From Aotearoamyces nothofagi (lineage: Eukaryota > Ascomycota > Leotiomycetes > Leotiales > Tympanidaceae), in contig JADDTR010000026.1 in NCBI GenBank assembly GCA_015345905.1, positions 62,001 to 126,000 on the forward strand: 64,000 nt of DNA. The letters are read 5' to 3'. Position numbers and translations under genes: made by a program. The notes beneath the pieces were generated by a model, which saw only the letters and a program-made list of their open reading frames with translations, searched no databases and had not been told where the DNA came from. Of the stretch, positions 9,563 to 22,195 are shown piece by piece. Positions within the stretch are counted from its first letter, which is position 1. Every line of letters starts with the position of its first letter.

Positions 9563-12500
9563 TGTAATGTAGTGAGAAGAGATAGCAAGTGTCAACTGAA
9601 AGGAGAGATGAAGGAAAAGGAAAGTTGAATGGTGTAGTAGCGATGAGATTGTAGCAGAATTCGTACTGCTGTAGAAGGAAGTTGATATTAGGATTAGTGA
9701 ATTCACTTGCTTGCGTCCCCGGTAGTATTGGCAAGACGTGACAGACAGGTTAACTGAGTCTGAGCATTAAGATAGAGGCTGGCATTAGATTGCCTAGAGA
9801 TCTATGATAAAACGTCGTGGTACTGGAGTTGCTTGTCTGAAATGTTTGGGAGAAGCTGGGGTTGTTTGCTTCCGACTCTTACCTACCTATGTAGTTTGCC
9901 GACTTCTCGCATCATCCCGCAACGAAGAGTACACAAACTACAAGGTACGATAGTTCTCTTGTGATTTCTACTTAAAGGCCACGAAGATTAAGCTACTACA
10001 TATGACGGAGAAGCAGCTTATTCTCCCCAGTCTGTTATCGGATGAAGATTGGATAAGGCATTTCAAACAGCTTTGAAGCAGCTCCTCACTCAGCCCAGTC
10101 ACTTTTGGAGTCACGTACGAATGATGTTAAAGGGTACATTTGTGCTAGAAACTTAACTGTGAGGTTGAGAGCACAGACTGTCTGTCCTTTGAAATCGCTG
10201 TTGATGCGAATCTTGCTGCATTTGAGGACGACATCTAACTCGTTCATACATATCTGGATATCATCTGATACCAGTAATGCTCACTGAAACGATATGACTC
10301 CGTTGAGATACGCTCGCATCTATATCAGGGCTCTATATTGGCATCAAAGGTCTGTTGCTGTCGTACGCTATGCTATGATACTGATGTTTAAGCTTATTTT
10401 TTAAAAAAAGAGCAGGATTATCCCCCCTGCTAATATTACGACAACTGGAGAGCTTCCGACTGGGCACATATACTTCAAGAGAGAAGCTACTCCAAAGATA
10501 TTGTTTAATGTACGAAAGTCGCCGATACTTGATATCGATCACTTGGTGAGAGAAACAGGTTCTAGCCAAAGAGGCATAAATGCGGTCTTGAATGCGTGAA
10601 CAGCCAACATCTCCATTCAAGGATCAGTATACGACGTCGAAGCCTAATATCGACATGATAGGGGATAGAAGAAGTCGAAGGAGAAGAATACAGTTGATCT
10701 TGGTGCTAGATCTAGCACATCGAAAACTGTGTAACTAACTGGAAATAACGAAATGGACTGTCACTAACAGACGACATACAAAGGGAACGTACAATTGAAC
10801 TTCCATTGCGCAAAAAGTCCCGGTTGCCAGTGCGATAACTGAATCAATTGGAGAGGTCCGAGACAATACGGAAGGAGGACCATCGGACAGAGCAAATCAG
10901 GGTCAAATATTAACTCCTTCGAGGAATGGAATGGCTGGCGCATTGGGCTACAGGGACAGATCTGGTAGCAAACACGACGACTTCCCTTGTACGGGAGGCA
11001 AGGGCAGGCCCAGACAACCTAGCACTTCACCCTGCCGGTATATGCAAAATTCGGACTTGTCAATTAATTAATTGTCTCGAGCGATAAGCATCTACTGTTT
11101 CTGTTACATGGCTAACGACTGTGATCGGGAATTGATGGCAAGCGACCTCATATTCTGATATGAACCACAGTCTCAGCCAACCCAGCCAGACTGGTCGAGT
11201 GGCTGGCTTTGGCACAAGAGGGCTTGATGCACGATGCAAAAGTTGGAGTTAGTAGTCTACTTCCACCAGAAAGCCACAGGCCGTGCGATATGGGGACTGA
11301 CGGGAGAGAATAGCGACCCTTCCGGCGCACATCGCAATCGAGGCAGTATGAAGGAGAGAAGGATATAGAAATGTCTGCCGACGAGTTGTTCAAGGGCAGA
11401 ATGACGAATCGACAGGATCAAGCCCTCGCCGCGCTGGGCGGCGACGACGTGTGGCCGTCAAAGTTCAACCCCCTGCTCAGGCAACTCTTCGCCGGCTGCC
11501 GCGAAGCGACCCCTGGACATGCAAGTGGAGGTGGACGGGAGATCTACTCCGTACGAGCTCCCTATGAGATCCTACGAAGCAGTACGCGGCGGTGCATGCA
11601 TCGAGCATGGAAAGGCGTGGATGGTCATGGACGGGCATGGACAGGCTTGGATCGCGAAGGCAAACGACCCACGACCATCGACGTCTGATCCTGGAAATCC
11701 GATGCCAGTGGCCGTCGGCAGGCTTGGATGGCTGTAACATGCTGAAAGTTAAGGCTCGGGAGCCCTTCCGTGCGTCGAAGGCTAGCCGTTGAATCATTGT
11801 CCATGCAACGCAACGCAGGATATGACAGGCTAGCTCAGTCGCGTCTCGGGATCTCCATACAAACTACGCTGACCCTGACGGCACGCGTTTTCCGCAGCAA
11901 GGGAACCTGAGAAGTGACAATTCGCGACAGCGGATTCTACTGTATCACTTACGACAATCGCACTCAGTACAGGGCATCGGACCCACTGCAGCGATTCTAA
12001 GGACTGAGCCAACAGCGTTGCGAACCCTCATCAGTACTCTGAACGCAGGCCTTTTGCCTCTTGTCCGACCGTCAGCCCACTGGATCCAGCGCTGGCTGTA
12101 GTGGTTTTGGCTCGCCTTCTCGCATTTCTATCGCCGCCGACTTGTTATCATTCCTTCCCTCGCTTTAATTCACCTGGTCTCAGTTGACAGCCCCGCTCCC
12201 CATGCTCTGGCTTTTATCGGCAGCTCTCGGGATTCATACGGGAGATCCACTACGGCAAGATGACAAGCCCAGTAGACACTGTCGTAATTGTCTTATGAGA
12301 TACTCAAAAAGAAGAAAAGAAAAGAAAAAGCAAACACTCATATGCTGTTGAGGCTTTCCTAAAACCGCCTCCTATGTGCACGTACCGGGAGCCGGGTTGG
12401 GACGTATGTTCGATCCTTGACGGCAAGTGCAGTTGAATCGTCTACGCCATTGGTGTGCAGATCCCAAGAAAGGGCAGCTGGAAGATGTCGAGGTCGGCCC

Positions 12501-12832
12501 TATCAGGTGTGCGTTGAGATCTGACATCTCGACCCTTGATGCATAGCTGCAGTTGAGAGGGCAACATGAGACCCTGCACGGAATGCAGCCACACCAAATG
12601 TAGCGCGGGGGAGGCTTCCTCGCTGGAAGGCATAGGTAGTTTACTCGAGTACCATGTCACTGTATCCATATAATCCCCTTTCTACCCTTGGTCGTACCCA
12701 TTATAAGATCTCCTCTTCAACCGTTTTTCAATATCCGAGCATTCCATTGAGTTACAATCGATCTTGTCAACCGGCTCCGGTTCTGTTCCTCTAGATTCCT
12801 TTGCTTCATTCCAATACTCTTCACAACACACC
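9563..12832. other. Long intergenic stretch, no gene recognised
   Basis: About 3.3 kb in which short open frames occur on both strands but none has recognisable domains or convincing splice structure. An A/G-rich purine run, (AAAAG)n-like, lies at about 12308-12334. The last few hundred bases are the upstream region of the Ser/Pro-rich protein gene. Confidence 0.5.
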
Positions 12833-13882
12833 ATGATGTGTTCATCGTCATATTTTGGGCCTCGGCCTGTTGACAGTCCTATGGATACACATATACTGCC
12901 ACCATTTCCTCGCCGGAGAAGCAACTGGTGCTTCTTCCCAAATGAACCAGAACCTGAAATCACCATGTCTAGAAAACAACTTTTACCTTATACACCACCA
13001 TCATCTCCTCGATTCATCGGGGATCAACTTTTGGCTTCAAGGAACGCCAATGACATGGCGGATGTCTGCATATTCACTCCGCATGCACTCCTCAAGCGAG
13101 CATCGACCTCGTCGGATAGCTCTCCTCCTGGCATGACAGACTCTTCCGACTCCGACGCATCTATTGATGAAGAGCGTTATCAAGCAACGATGTCAGACCT
13201 TTGGAACACCTATTATGACACTCCTTCTCACAAAAGAGGCCCTATCGAATACCGACGGCCGCGCCTACCAACGTTTATGTCAGAACCATACGAGGCACGT
13301 GATGTAAGACCTCCCAATGGAGTGCCAACAATCTCTTCTTTTCATGGGGGAGACTTCAGGAGCGAACATCTCAACAGTGCGATCACTCTGGCTCCAGCGG
13401 CTGAGTTTCGCCCCTCCCAAAAACGCTCTCGCTCAACCCGCCGTGTACCAGATTTTAACAAGCCAATGCCTCAACTATCACCACCACCAATACCGAAGAC
13501 GGATCGTGCTTACGAGACATGGCCTTTGAAATCCCCCCCAGTACCCCTCTCTCTTTACCCATCTTCTCGCCAATCTGGAAACTATCCAAGACCATCAACG
13601 GCGCCAGGGAACTCAACTAGGCGGAGTAGTCCTACTGAACTCTCATTCTCTGCTGCCGAGAAGTCGGTGTTTGAGTATGATGAAGATGATAAGGCAGGAG
13701 CCAAGGAAGGAGCCAAGAAAGGCCACCAATACTCATCATCGCTGGCGGCAAAACTCCACATCCGCACTGTATCAGCTGCAAGCAAAAAGGATATCCCTTC
13801 ACCACAACCAAAGCGGAGTAGCATGAAGCGAAGTGCGAGCGAAGTCATCAAGGGTGTATTTGGGCTTGGTCTAAAGAAGTGA
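12833..13882 (+). CDS. Ser/Pro-rich, probably disordered protein of unknown function
   Basis: Single exon, 349 residues from the first in-frame ATG (followed immediately by a second ATG). The frame stays open 23 codons upstream but has no ATG there. The protein is rich in Ser, Pro and Arg, with motifs such as LPYTPPSSPRF and SSDSSPPGMTDSSDSD that look like phosphorylation targets. It has no hydrophobic segment. The C-terminus is strongly basic (KRSSMKRSASEVIKGVFGLGLKK minus its last residues forms an amphipathic patch) and could bind nucleic acid or membrane. No family is recognised. Long open length and fungal codon use make it a likely real gene. Confidence 0.65.
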   Translation: MMCSSSYFGPRPVDSPMDTHILPPFPRRRSNWCFFPNEPEPEITMSRKQLLPYTPPSSPRFIGDQLLASRNANDMADVCIFTPHALLKRASTSSDSSPPGMTDSSDSDASIDEERYQATMSDLWNTYYDTPSHKRGPIEYRRPRLPTFMSEPYEARDVRPPNGVPTISSFHGGDFRSEHLNSAITLAPAAEFRPSQKRSRSTRRVPDFNKPMPQLSPPPIPKTDRAYETWPLKSPPVPLSLYPSSRQSGNYPRPSTAPGNSTRRSSPTELSFSAAEKSVFEYDEDDKAGAKEGAKKGHQYSSSLAAKLHIRTVSAASKKDIPSPQPKRSSMKRSASEVIKGVFGLGLKK

Positions 13883-14258
13883 TTTGAATTAGAGATGGGA
13901 TCGGCGTTCTGGAATTTCTGGGGCTATGTTTATGGATGTATATGAGGTACGACTATGATTATGATTATGATTTTATGACTGGTGTTTGGTTTTGGGTTGG
14001 GCTCGGGACCTGGAGAGTGGGAATTGGGGGTGGACGTCTGCTTGGTGTTTCATTAAACAAAAGCTTTCTGCTTATACCATTTGACTTCGGATTTCTGTCT
14101 ACATATTTACCTCTTTGGCCGCAATACTTGCCATAGAATAGGAATGACTGTGCGCGAGAACCAAAACACTTCAACTACATTCCGCTATTTCCATATCCTG
14201 CTCTGTGAATAACCATCTGTAATCTGCCAATTGAACAACAACGGACTCAACGTCTACA

Positions 14259-14493
14259 ATGCTCTTCACTACAACGCCCAGATCTCAACTCACGCGACCA
14301 CAAGTCAGAAACGGTAAAAATCTCTGAATACTAACCTTCGTATCAATTCATGGCAGGCAAGAGGCGTCAGCCTCTTAAACGGAGGCTGTTTGAACATATG
14401 CAGATAGGCTCCGGAAGGGCTTGCGAGAGTTTTCGGGACAAAGGCTTGCGGCCACCAAAAGCCACCTCTAGCACAGTTTGTTGTTGTTGTTGA
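14259..14493 (+). CDS. Candidate small spliced gene, basic 63-residue protein
   Basis: Two exons (14259-14313 and 14357-14493) join in frame across a 43-base intron. The intron has a GTAAAA donor, an exact TACTAAC branch site and a GCAG acceptor. The predicted product is basic (KRRQPLKRRLFEH) and ends in four Cys encoded by a TGT run. No family is recognised, and the GTT/TGT microsatellite at the end weakens the case. The well-formed intron is the only real support. Confidence 0.27.
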
Positions 14494-16320
14494 TTCCTGA
14501 GGAATGTAAACGGGAAGTTAAAAGGTTAATTTCGAAGCTGGGATTCGGTAGATATTGCGGGAAGAGCACGGTATGGACCCTCAAAAGAACAGAACGGGAT
14601 AGAATAGGAAGATGGAATTCAATGATATTGAGAAAGACGATGATGATGTGAACAAGGTTGGAAATAATTGAGACTGTAATGATAGAACTTGTAGTAGCAG
14701 TGCGTCGACTCAGCGACGTCAACATGATAGCAACAGCATCGGAGCTGAGGAACGCACACTTACAGCCCTGATCCGGCGCCGTCAAGACGCTGCCAGTACC
14801 CTAAGGCAAGTCGTAAGCACACAAGGCAGTTCCCGCAGGGTTTTAGAAGCCATCACCATCATGCGACAAGCAGGGCTTTGCAAGGAATGGCGCGCTTGAG
14901 CTCTGGCCCTCTCCTGCAACCGCAACAGGCCATCAAAACATCACGAAGCCGGGTCAGCTCACCCAGAACAAGGACTTGGAGAAATCATCAGGCCAGATGG
15001 GATCCTGCTTCTCTCTTCTCCCTTTCTACAGAGCGATCGTTGACGATAGCTACATAGACCTGCCTTGCGCGAGGATTAGCGTTCCGTGACGTGCTTGCGT
15101 CCTGCTGTATCTGGTACTGTATAATAATGCCGTTTTGGAGGCCACCCGGCCTCGTCTCCCTGCTGCGACCGTTGGAGATCTAGTTCCGCAAAGACCGTGT
15201 AGGGAGATGCGCATCCGCGCACGCAGTGCCAGCAAGGGAAAGCTTTTTTCTTGTGTTTGCCCGGCAGGTTCAGCTGTTGGAGAGGCGAGGGCTTTTGTTG
15301 CTGGAGCCCCTTACTTCGGTCTTTGAGGCCGCTCGCCGAGGCTGCATGCAGAGGGGTGGAGGTTATGTAATAGGGATTTCCTTGCGAGGGATTCTCTTGA
15401 CGTCTCTCCTGTGCTGGATACGGGATACACCTGATTGTGAGGTCTTTTAGCAATGCTTGTAGTCTGTAGATGGGTCCGGTTAGATGTAGGGGAAGCGGTC
15501 TTGCGGGGGCTGTAGGGGCCGGTCGGTGTTTGCTTAACCGTCCTTGCTTTCAAGGTCATACTGATACCGACATCCCTATCATGCCGAAGTTACCTGCGAT
15601 ACTGGGATAGACACCCCTTTCGCTTTCTTCTCTCTGAAAAGAGGAAGAGGCGTCGAGTCACGTGATCATATTCTGCCATGTCGCGTTTTCCTCTTCCAGC
15701 CAACGCGACCAGAGTGCTCAATACAAAGAAAGGCTGTAGTAATTCATCCAAATCTAACTGTCTTCCTGGACCCTGATTGCATTGTACATATGCCATGCAA
15801 CTGCACACAAGGTCAAGGCCAGCATGGGATTTCTAAAAATGAAATGCGATGCGCAAACTTCACGATTCATGTCTTCGCATACGCCTTCCCGGCCACCCCG
15901 CCCTCACCGCTCTAATTCCTTTTCCTATATCCAGCCTCCACCTGCACCTTTTTGCATCGAATTCCGTACCCACTCTGCAGGCTCTGAAGAAATTTTCCAG
16001 AGTGCCGCACCGGCGTCAACGCATAGCACAGGAGTGCAGGCGCGGCTGAGACGCGAGGAACCGGAATCCAGGAGCTACAATGCCATTGTAACGCGCGATG
16101 CGAGGGAATGTGACGCGGGAATTCTAATTTCTTTTGCCCAGGTTCCTGCAATCGATAGTTTGACGGCTCTAGATGGATTGTTTCTGCAGGCTTGACTTCG
16201 TATATACATATGTAGGTTCTTTTCTTCTTTTCCTGCAACGACAAGGAGCCCGTCTTGTCGCGTCAATGCTGGTCGTCGCGTCAAGAGCGTGATTGACAAC
16301 AGCGTGCATAAACGCCAACC

Positions 16321-16491
16321 ATGGATTTCATCATTGTCTTCCCACCGTTCTTGCTCGTCAATGCCGCTATAGTCCTCATTGATATCGTTTTGATTATTGG
16401 TCTTGTTATGGCGTATATGGTGGTGGTCGTGAGGAACGAAGCGGCGATGCTTGAAGCTGCGATGGCGGGAGAGGGAGACCGAATATGCTGA
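16321..16491 (+). CDS. Candidate 56-residue single-pass membrane micro-protein
   Basis: An ATG in an ideal context (CCAACCATGG) opens a 56-codon frame. Residues 3-38 are almost entirely hydrophobic (MDFIIVFPPFLLVNAAIVL, then IVLIIGLVMAYMVVVV), followed by a short charged tail. This could be a small membrane protein, a regulatory upstream frame, or chance. A longer open frame lies antisense to it and has no recognisable features. No homologue is known to me. Confidence 0.3.
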   Translation: MDFIIVFPPFLLVNAAIVLIDIVLIIGLVMAYMVVVVRNEAAMLEAAMAGEGDRIC

Positions 16492-18411
16492 GGCTCTTGG
16501 GGTCAATATTTTGGCATTCTCGGGATTCAATTACACCGCCAAGAGGAGTTCACGCTGGCCTGCAAGGCGAGTCATCTACTGGTGGCGCAGGTGGATCATT
16601 GCTGACTGGAGGTTGTTGAAGTCATTGGTAGTATACTGGTGGAAATTGGGAACCTCTATCTTCTGCAGTCTATCAGTGCTTGCAGCGGGTTTCACGTCAC
16701 CAACAGTACCATGAATTGATAGCCATGGGCTTGATCAACTGTTGGATGGGCTTGAGTAATTGTTGAGTAGGCTTAGGGCTCACTTTGCTTCGGACATGGA
16801 GGATAGTAGTAAGACACCGTCAAAGTCACGTGGACAGACGACAAAATCTTCCACAAACTACATCGACACTATCAGCAGATATCATTGTCAGGAGAAAAGG
16901 AAGCTAAACCGCATATCAGATCACGACAGAAGCGAATATTTACTTCAAGTCTGCTGTTGGAAGGAAGCCCAGGCAAAATCGGTTTGAAGTCATGGTCACT
17001 TTATGATAAGAGGTCTTGGACTCTGGAAGCATTGCAGTAGTACGCCTGTTCATCCACCATCCCTTCTTTTCATAGGTTTACATACATCTGGTTTGGGAAC
17101 CTTATTGTTTGTATGGCCATAGAATATGCTATAGTGTGTAAGGTGCATTAGATATATTGAATCTAAGTTGAATCCCCAGTCGATGCTTCATCTTTCTCCC
17201 AGTTATCCAATTTTTGTGTAGCAGACTCGCAGCATCTTTCAGTCTCCTCTGTACAAATGCTTCCATGCCATCCCTTTCTTCCCGGGGAAGAAGTTTACTT
17301 CTCTCTTCATACCCACCACTGTCACCAAAGAATCTCGAGTTGGTTTGCCCAAAATATCAGGTACGCCTAACTCCTCTGTGCTATATAACATGGCCAAAAT
17401 ACCCCGGTATCCCAGATTTTCCTCATTCGATCTAACAAACGCTGACCTTCTGCTAGAACTTCGTCAATAATTAGAATATCCCCTCCCCCCGCAAGCACGA
17501 GTATTGATTGTGAAGTGGTTTTTCAAGAGAGTGGGCAGTCAACCTGCCGATGTTCTTGCCTCTGGCTGGCAAATGCTCCAAGTCATGTCTCAAGCCCTCT
17601 CACCTCGCCTGCTATTACTTCTAGCCCCAGCCTCTCCTCTCCTCTCTACTGTTGACTTTATACCAAGCCAGCATCTGTCTCTGCGCCGTCCCGGAATCTC
17701 AAACCATCAACGTAAGTATAGTAAGCAGCATGAGCTGCTCTTAGTAAACCCGGTACTGAAGCCGAAGGCCAGACTGAGGTGGGAACAAGTAGGAAGAAGC
17801 TGGAGTGGCAGCCAGTAACGGAATGAGCTGCGGCGAGGGGACCCTGAAGATTCAGGCGTAGAAAGCTGATATTATGTCCTCACAGCCGCACTCATGATAA
17901 GTGGCTGTAAACGATTCACGTGCAGCACGTGCAGCACTTGCCACCACGAAACACTGCCACGTAACCTCCGCCAGAGTGGCTGAGAGGCTGACGGCGATGA
18001 TGGATGTGATGGATGTGATTGGTGGGTGTTTATGTAGCTGTCACAGACTCTCCCTAAAGCGGACACTAAAATGCTTGTCTTCTCGCTAACGCTTATTTCG
18101 GCGCCGGGGTGAGATCACCTGCCAATTACAGGCCGGCGGGTAGACCTACTTTGTGGGGGAAAGCTTGTTTGCTGAAGGGAGGCCCATCCCAGCTTTCAGC
18201 CTGTATATATGTTGATGCGACATCCTTTTTCCTTCTCTCTTGATTTCGCCTTGGATCCTTCTCTGCGCCATTTGTACCTGACTCAAGGTTTGCCACATTC
18301 CCAGTACCCCCTGGCTTAAAGGACTGGGTTGGCGACGCGCCGCTCGTTCAAGGGATATACTTAATAAGGCTCTTATCTCTCATTCTGCGCCAGTACGACC
18401 AGACAACGACG

Positions 18412-19971
18412 ATGAAGACTCCATGTGTCTTTCCAGCTCTATTGCTTTCTGTAGCTGCTCTCAGCTCCTATGCCTTGGCCACCAATGTCGTTGCTATAGA
18501 CATAGGAAAACCTGCTAGCCCATCCGAACAGCTCCGGCGAAGGTCGCTTACGCCACGGGCGACGATTACTGAAATTCTGGCCAACAATGTTACGGGGGGC
18601 TCATATCAAGCAAACGTTTCCATCGGGACGCCTGGCCAGTCAATATCATTAGTGATCGATACTGGAAGTAGCGATGTATATGTTCTAGACTATCAAGCAG
18701 ACCAATGTATAGATGTCGCAGATCAAGAGGAGGACGGTGGTGGATGTGCTGGAGGAACCTGTAAGTGACATGCTCTCTACGGACGATATCCCTCACTAAC
18801 CTCTTTTTTAGTCAACCCTTCGAAGTCATCGACGTTTAAAACGATCTCGGAGGGAGGGTTTACTATACAATATGCAGATACTACAGGTGCAAGTGGTGAT
18901 TACATATCCGACAACTTTACGATCGGAGGAACTACGGTATCGGCTCTCGAGATGGGTTTGGCCCTGAACACGACAACTGGCATCGGAATTATGGGTATCG
19001 GATATGATACAAATGAAGCCTCGCAGACGGTATACCCCAATCTAATTGATCAGCTGGTCAGCCAGGGTTTGATCAACTCCAAAGCATACAGTTTGTATCT
19101 GAACGACCTGGAAGCTAGCACCGGATCAATACTTTTTGGTGGAATTGACACTGCCAAATATTCAGGAGATCTAATCGCTTTGGATATCCAAAAGGACGCC
19201 GGTTCTGGAACGTATAGCACATTTACTGTCGCATTGACTGGCTTGACGGTTGTTGGTAGTGGCGGAAACTCGACAACGCTTACAGATTCAAGCTTTGCTG
19301 AGCCAGTCATACTTGATAGCGGAACTACCTTCACTTATCTTCCTGACGATTTAGTAACCTCTCTTGCTGAGCTACTAGGTGCAGTGGAGGACGGAGAAGG
19401 GGATCTTTATGTAGACTGCAGCATTGATTCGGGAATCACCTTAGATTATACCTTTGGTGGCACTGACGGTCCCGTCATTAAGGTTCCGATTAACGAGGTA
19501 ATCATGAGCCTGGGCGATTCATTCAGCGAAAGTACCGGAGGCCAACCGTTCAAGAGTACCTGTCTTCTCACCATAAGCGGAGCCGGAGAGGATGGCACGA
19601 ACCTTCTCGGTGACACATTTTTGCGATCTGCCTATGTCGTGTATGATATCAGCAACAATCAAATTGCATTGGCCCAGACCGATTTCAATGCCACGTCGAG
19701 CAATATCGTCGAGATCTCAGCGACGGCGACTACTATTCCTGATGTCTCAGGGATCGCAAGTCAAGTAACAGTGGTACAAACCGCAACTGGAGCAATTGGG
19801 GTGGGCGGGAAATCATCAGCGGCTGCAACAGGGACTGGTAACTCAGCGGCAACATCGACTTCGAAGGGTGCAGCTGCTATGAGTATTCCAGCATTTGATG
19901 CCAGCCAACTTGCCGTCTTTGCTATTTCAGGCCTATTTGCTCTATTCGGTGGATCATGGTTCATATCGTAG
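18412..19971 (+). CDS. GPI-anchored pepsin-family aspartic protease (yapsin/OpsB-like)
   Basis: Two exons (18412-18760, 18812-19971) give 502 residues. The order is a signal peptide (about 1-23), a short propeptide with an RRR site near residues 42-44 suited to Kex2-type cleavage, and a peptidase A1 domain with both catalytic Asp motifs: DTGSS (Asp83) and DSGTT (about Asp285). The insert rich in Asp/Glu/Gly/Cys after the first motif is typical of yapsins. The C-terminal 120 residues are Ser/Thr/Ala-rich and end in a hydrophobic segment, as in GPI-anchored cell-wall proteases. It should act at the cell surface or wall. The gene is convergent with the 4-TM protein gene downstream. Confidence 0.92.
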
Positions 19972-20332
19972 ATCTGTTGTAGTCTGCATTTTCTTTTTGC
20001 ATATAGTCATAGAGTGGCATTTGAATAGCAAGATCTGCATTATTATAGCAGGCATATAGCTGTTAGGGATAGCAGATCGTTCAGGTAAAGGAATAGATGC
20101 TGCATACTTGTTTGCGTATGATAAGAATAAAGATATAGTTGGTGATTGGAAACTCTTTTTTATATATATGAATGTGCATAATATAAATATATCTTTGCTA
20201 ACTCCAGAGATAAGTCTTTGTCTCATGACTATATCGAGTTCAAGATGATGATGCTTCCTATATAAACTCCATTTAAACCAGCTCTAATTCCCTTCACCTC
20301 AGGTATTGTACTGTTCGTTTCTATCTAGAAGT
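19972..20332. other. Short convergent intergenic region
   Basis: AT-rich 361 bases between two convergent genes. It should hold both polyadenylation regions. Several AATAAA-like strings are present, for example AAGAATAAAG near 20111. No gene is seen. Confidence 0.5.
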
Positions 20333-21095
20333 TCATCGTACCGTACTAAGCTCATATTGCAGATGTGGATAATTGATCATATCCTGACTTCCCTGCGGTG
20401 GTGTGCATGCAACACCCTGCTGTTGCGGATGCGTCAAAAGCGACTGTCTATACGCATCGAAGCTCAGATCCTTCTTGTGGTTATATGACGCCCTCCTTGG
20501 TCTTCCCGGGACCCCTTCCTCTAGATCTACTGTAACATAATTCATGTTCATGACGGCTGGGCTATATTCGATAGCGTCGTTTTGGTTGGTGGTCTGGTAC
20601 TGTGTGCGACGATTGCGACGGTGTCTGTTTACGATGATGGCGCCGTAGATCATAGGAAGGAGAAAAACGAGGACAACGATTATGTCGATCATGATGCCGA
20701 CAGTGCCGATGCCACGTACTAAGCTCAGAATAAAGCTGGCGAGAGCGATGGCAGTCTTGAAGACGTTAGAAACGACGTAGAAGACAGGGTTGAGCTTGTG
20801 TTGGCCTAGGAGGACGATTTCGGTAATGGTGAGGACGAGCATTACGCCCAGCAGTGCGAAACCAATGCCTAGAGAACTGTGGTGCATCAGATTCGTCGAC
20901 TGGACTGGAGTTTTGAGTAACTTACACGTTGAATCCATACCCGTCTCCATTATCCTCCCAATCTCCATCAGATATAAGAGTAGATGCTCTCCATGCTAAG
21001 AGGCCGAGGTCGGCTAGAAGCAGGAGGAGCTGCAAGACCCAAGCTGTGATGACAATGCCCAGTTGCCAAGGGGCATTCTTTCCTCGCGCCGCCAT
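20333..21095 (-). CDS. Four-TM MARVEL-like membrane protein
   Basis: Two exons (21095-20926, 20876-20333) joined by a 49-base intron give 237 residues. Four hydrophobic segments lie at about 12-35, 58-80, 87-112 and 118-141. The first loop is acidic (SDGDWEDNGDGYGFN), and the cytosolic tail is about 95 residues with RHRRNRR right after the last segment. This layout is typical of fungal MARVEL-like/four-span plasma-membrane proteins of unknown function. A second, shorter-looking acceptor (CTAG) lies 8 bases further on but breaks the frame, so CACAG was chosen. Function is not known. Confidence 0.75.
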
Positions 21096-22195
21096 ATTGC
21101 AAGGATGGCTGTTGGCTTATCGTGAAATGTGGACAGAGTAATTGCCAGAATCTAACCACCCTGGATGCTCTATGAGAGCTGTAGGGCTATGAAAGAGCTG
21201 TCCCTGCAATGCAGACTGAGCAAGGAATGGGGGCCATAGGAGTGGCAAGACATATATATACGACATGCAGAGATATCTCTATCCCAAGAAAAATGACACC
21301 TACCTGCTGTGCCTCGACAATCTCATCTTTAGCCTCCGCCCAGCGCCAAGATGCAATCCTTCAGCTCGACGGGACCCAGTCGATGTCGACCGGTCGATAT
21401 CTACGTGAGATTCCATGTTTCGTCCCATCTTGATAAGAAGCGTCGCATTACCTTTCTACTCAGCCATGGTTCACCAACAAATAGGTTCCTCCTACTTGAG
21501 GGGGCCAAGGCGTGTGGCATTGTCACTCGGCGCTTCATTGAGCTTCGTTGAGCTTCAGCAGGTGAAAGTGTATTGTTTGTACGGTGCAGTTGGTGATGCG
21601 ATAGTGTGGAGGCGGTGTCGCTGTCGGCGGGCACAGCCCGGATGTCGGTCAGGGTTGGGCGAATGAAGGCTCGCCAGGTGCTCGGCAGCGGATGCCTGAT
21701 CCTTGACCTGTCGATGCCTATTTACAACGAGGCACTCCGAGATAATTATAGCAGCAGGTATATGCTGCCTTGGTAGCAAGGCTGCGATGGGTCCATGATG
21801 TTTGAATTCGATGCTGGATGATGAGGGGCGACTGCTAACTTCCTGTCTTGTCAGTGTAACTCACGTGATCGACGCTCTATGTTCTCCAGCTAGTGAGCAA
21901 AGAGTCGCAAGGGAGTCTTATGCATCGGTGGTCGACGCTGGAATAGTAGTAGGATAGTGATATTTTGTACTGCCAAAACTTCAATTGTAGAATGCTTCTT
22001 CTGCTCTTTAGGTAGGGTTATTAGTAAATATATACATATAGTTAGGCTAGGCATTTTGTACACCCAACAAAGAGTGGTTGGACTGTCTTTAAGTTCAGCC
22101 CCCCTATATTGCAGTATCTTGCCTACTTCGAGACAGAAGACTCTGTTGGCATAGATTTTGTGGCTACGAAGGTGCCTACCACAAGCCTCAAAAAC
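21096..22195. other. Intergenic, nothing recognised
   Basis: 1.1 kb between the 4-TM gene start and the GH106 stop. Short frames on both strands show no domain resemblance or credible splice sites. Confidence 0.5.

Larger units (their letters stand above)
13883..18411. other. Gene-poor stretch with two candidate micro-genes
   Basis: 4.5 kb without a clear conventional gene. A TATGAT run occurs at about 13946-13972. Two short candidates are listed separately (14259-14493 and 16321-16491). Other open frames overlap without domain resemblance. A TATATATG box at about 18203-18210, some 200 bases before the aspartic protease ATG, is a plausible core promoter element for that gene. Confidence 0.45.

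Noticed and set aside
12764-12832. Upstream extension of the Ser/Pro-rich protein
   Set aside because: The extension starts at a TTG; the first in-frame ATG is at 12833.
20869-20872. CTAG as acceptor of the intron in the 4-TM gene
   Set aside because: It shifts the frame and destroys the second membrane segment; the CACAG acceptor ending at 20877 keeps it.
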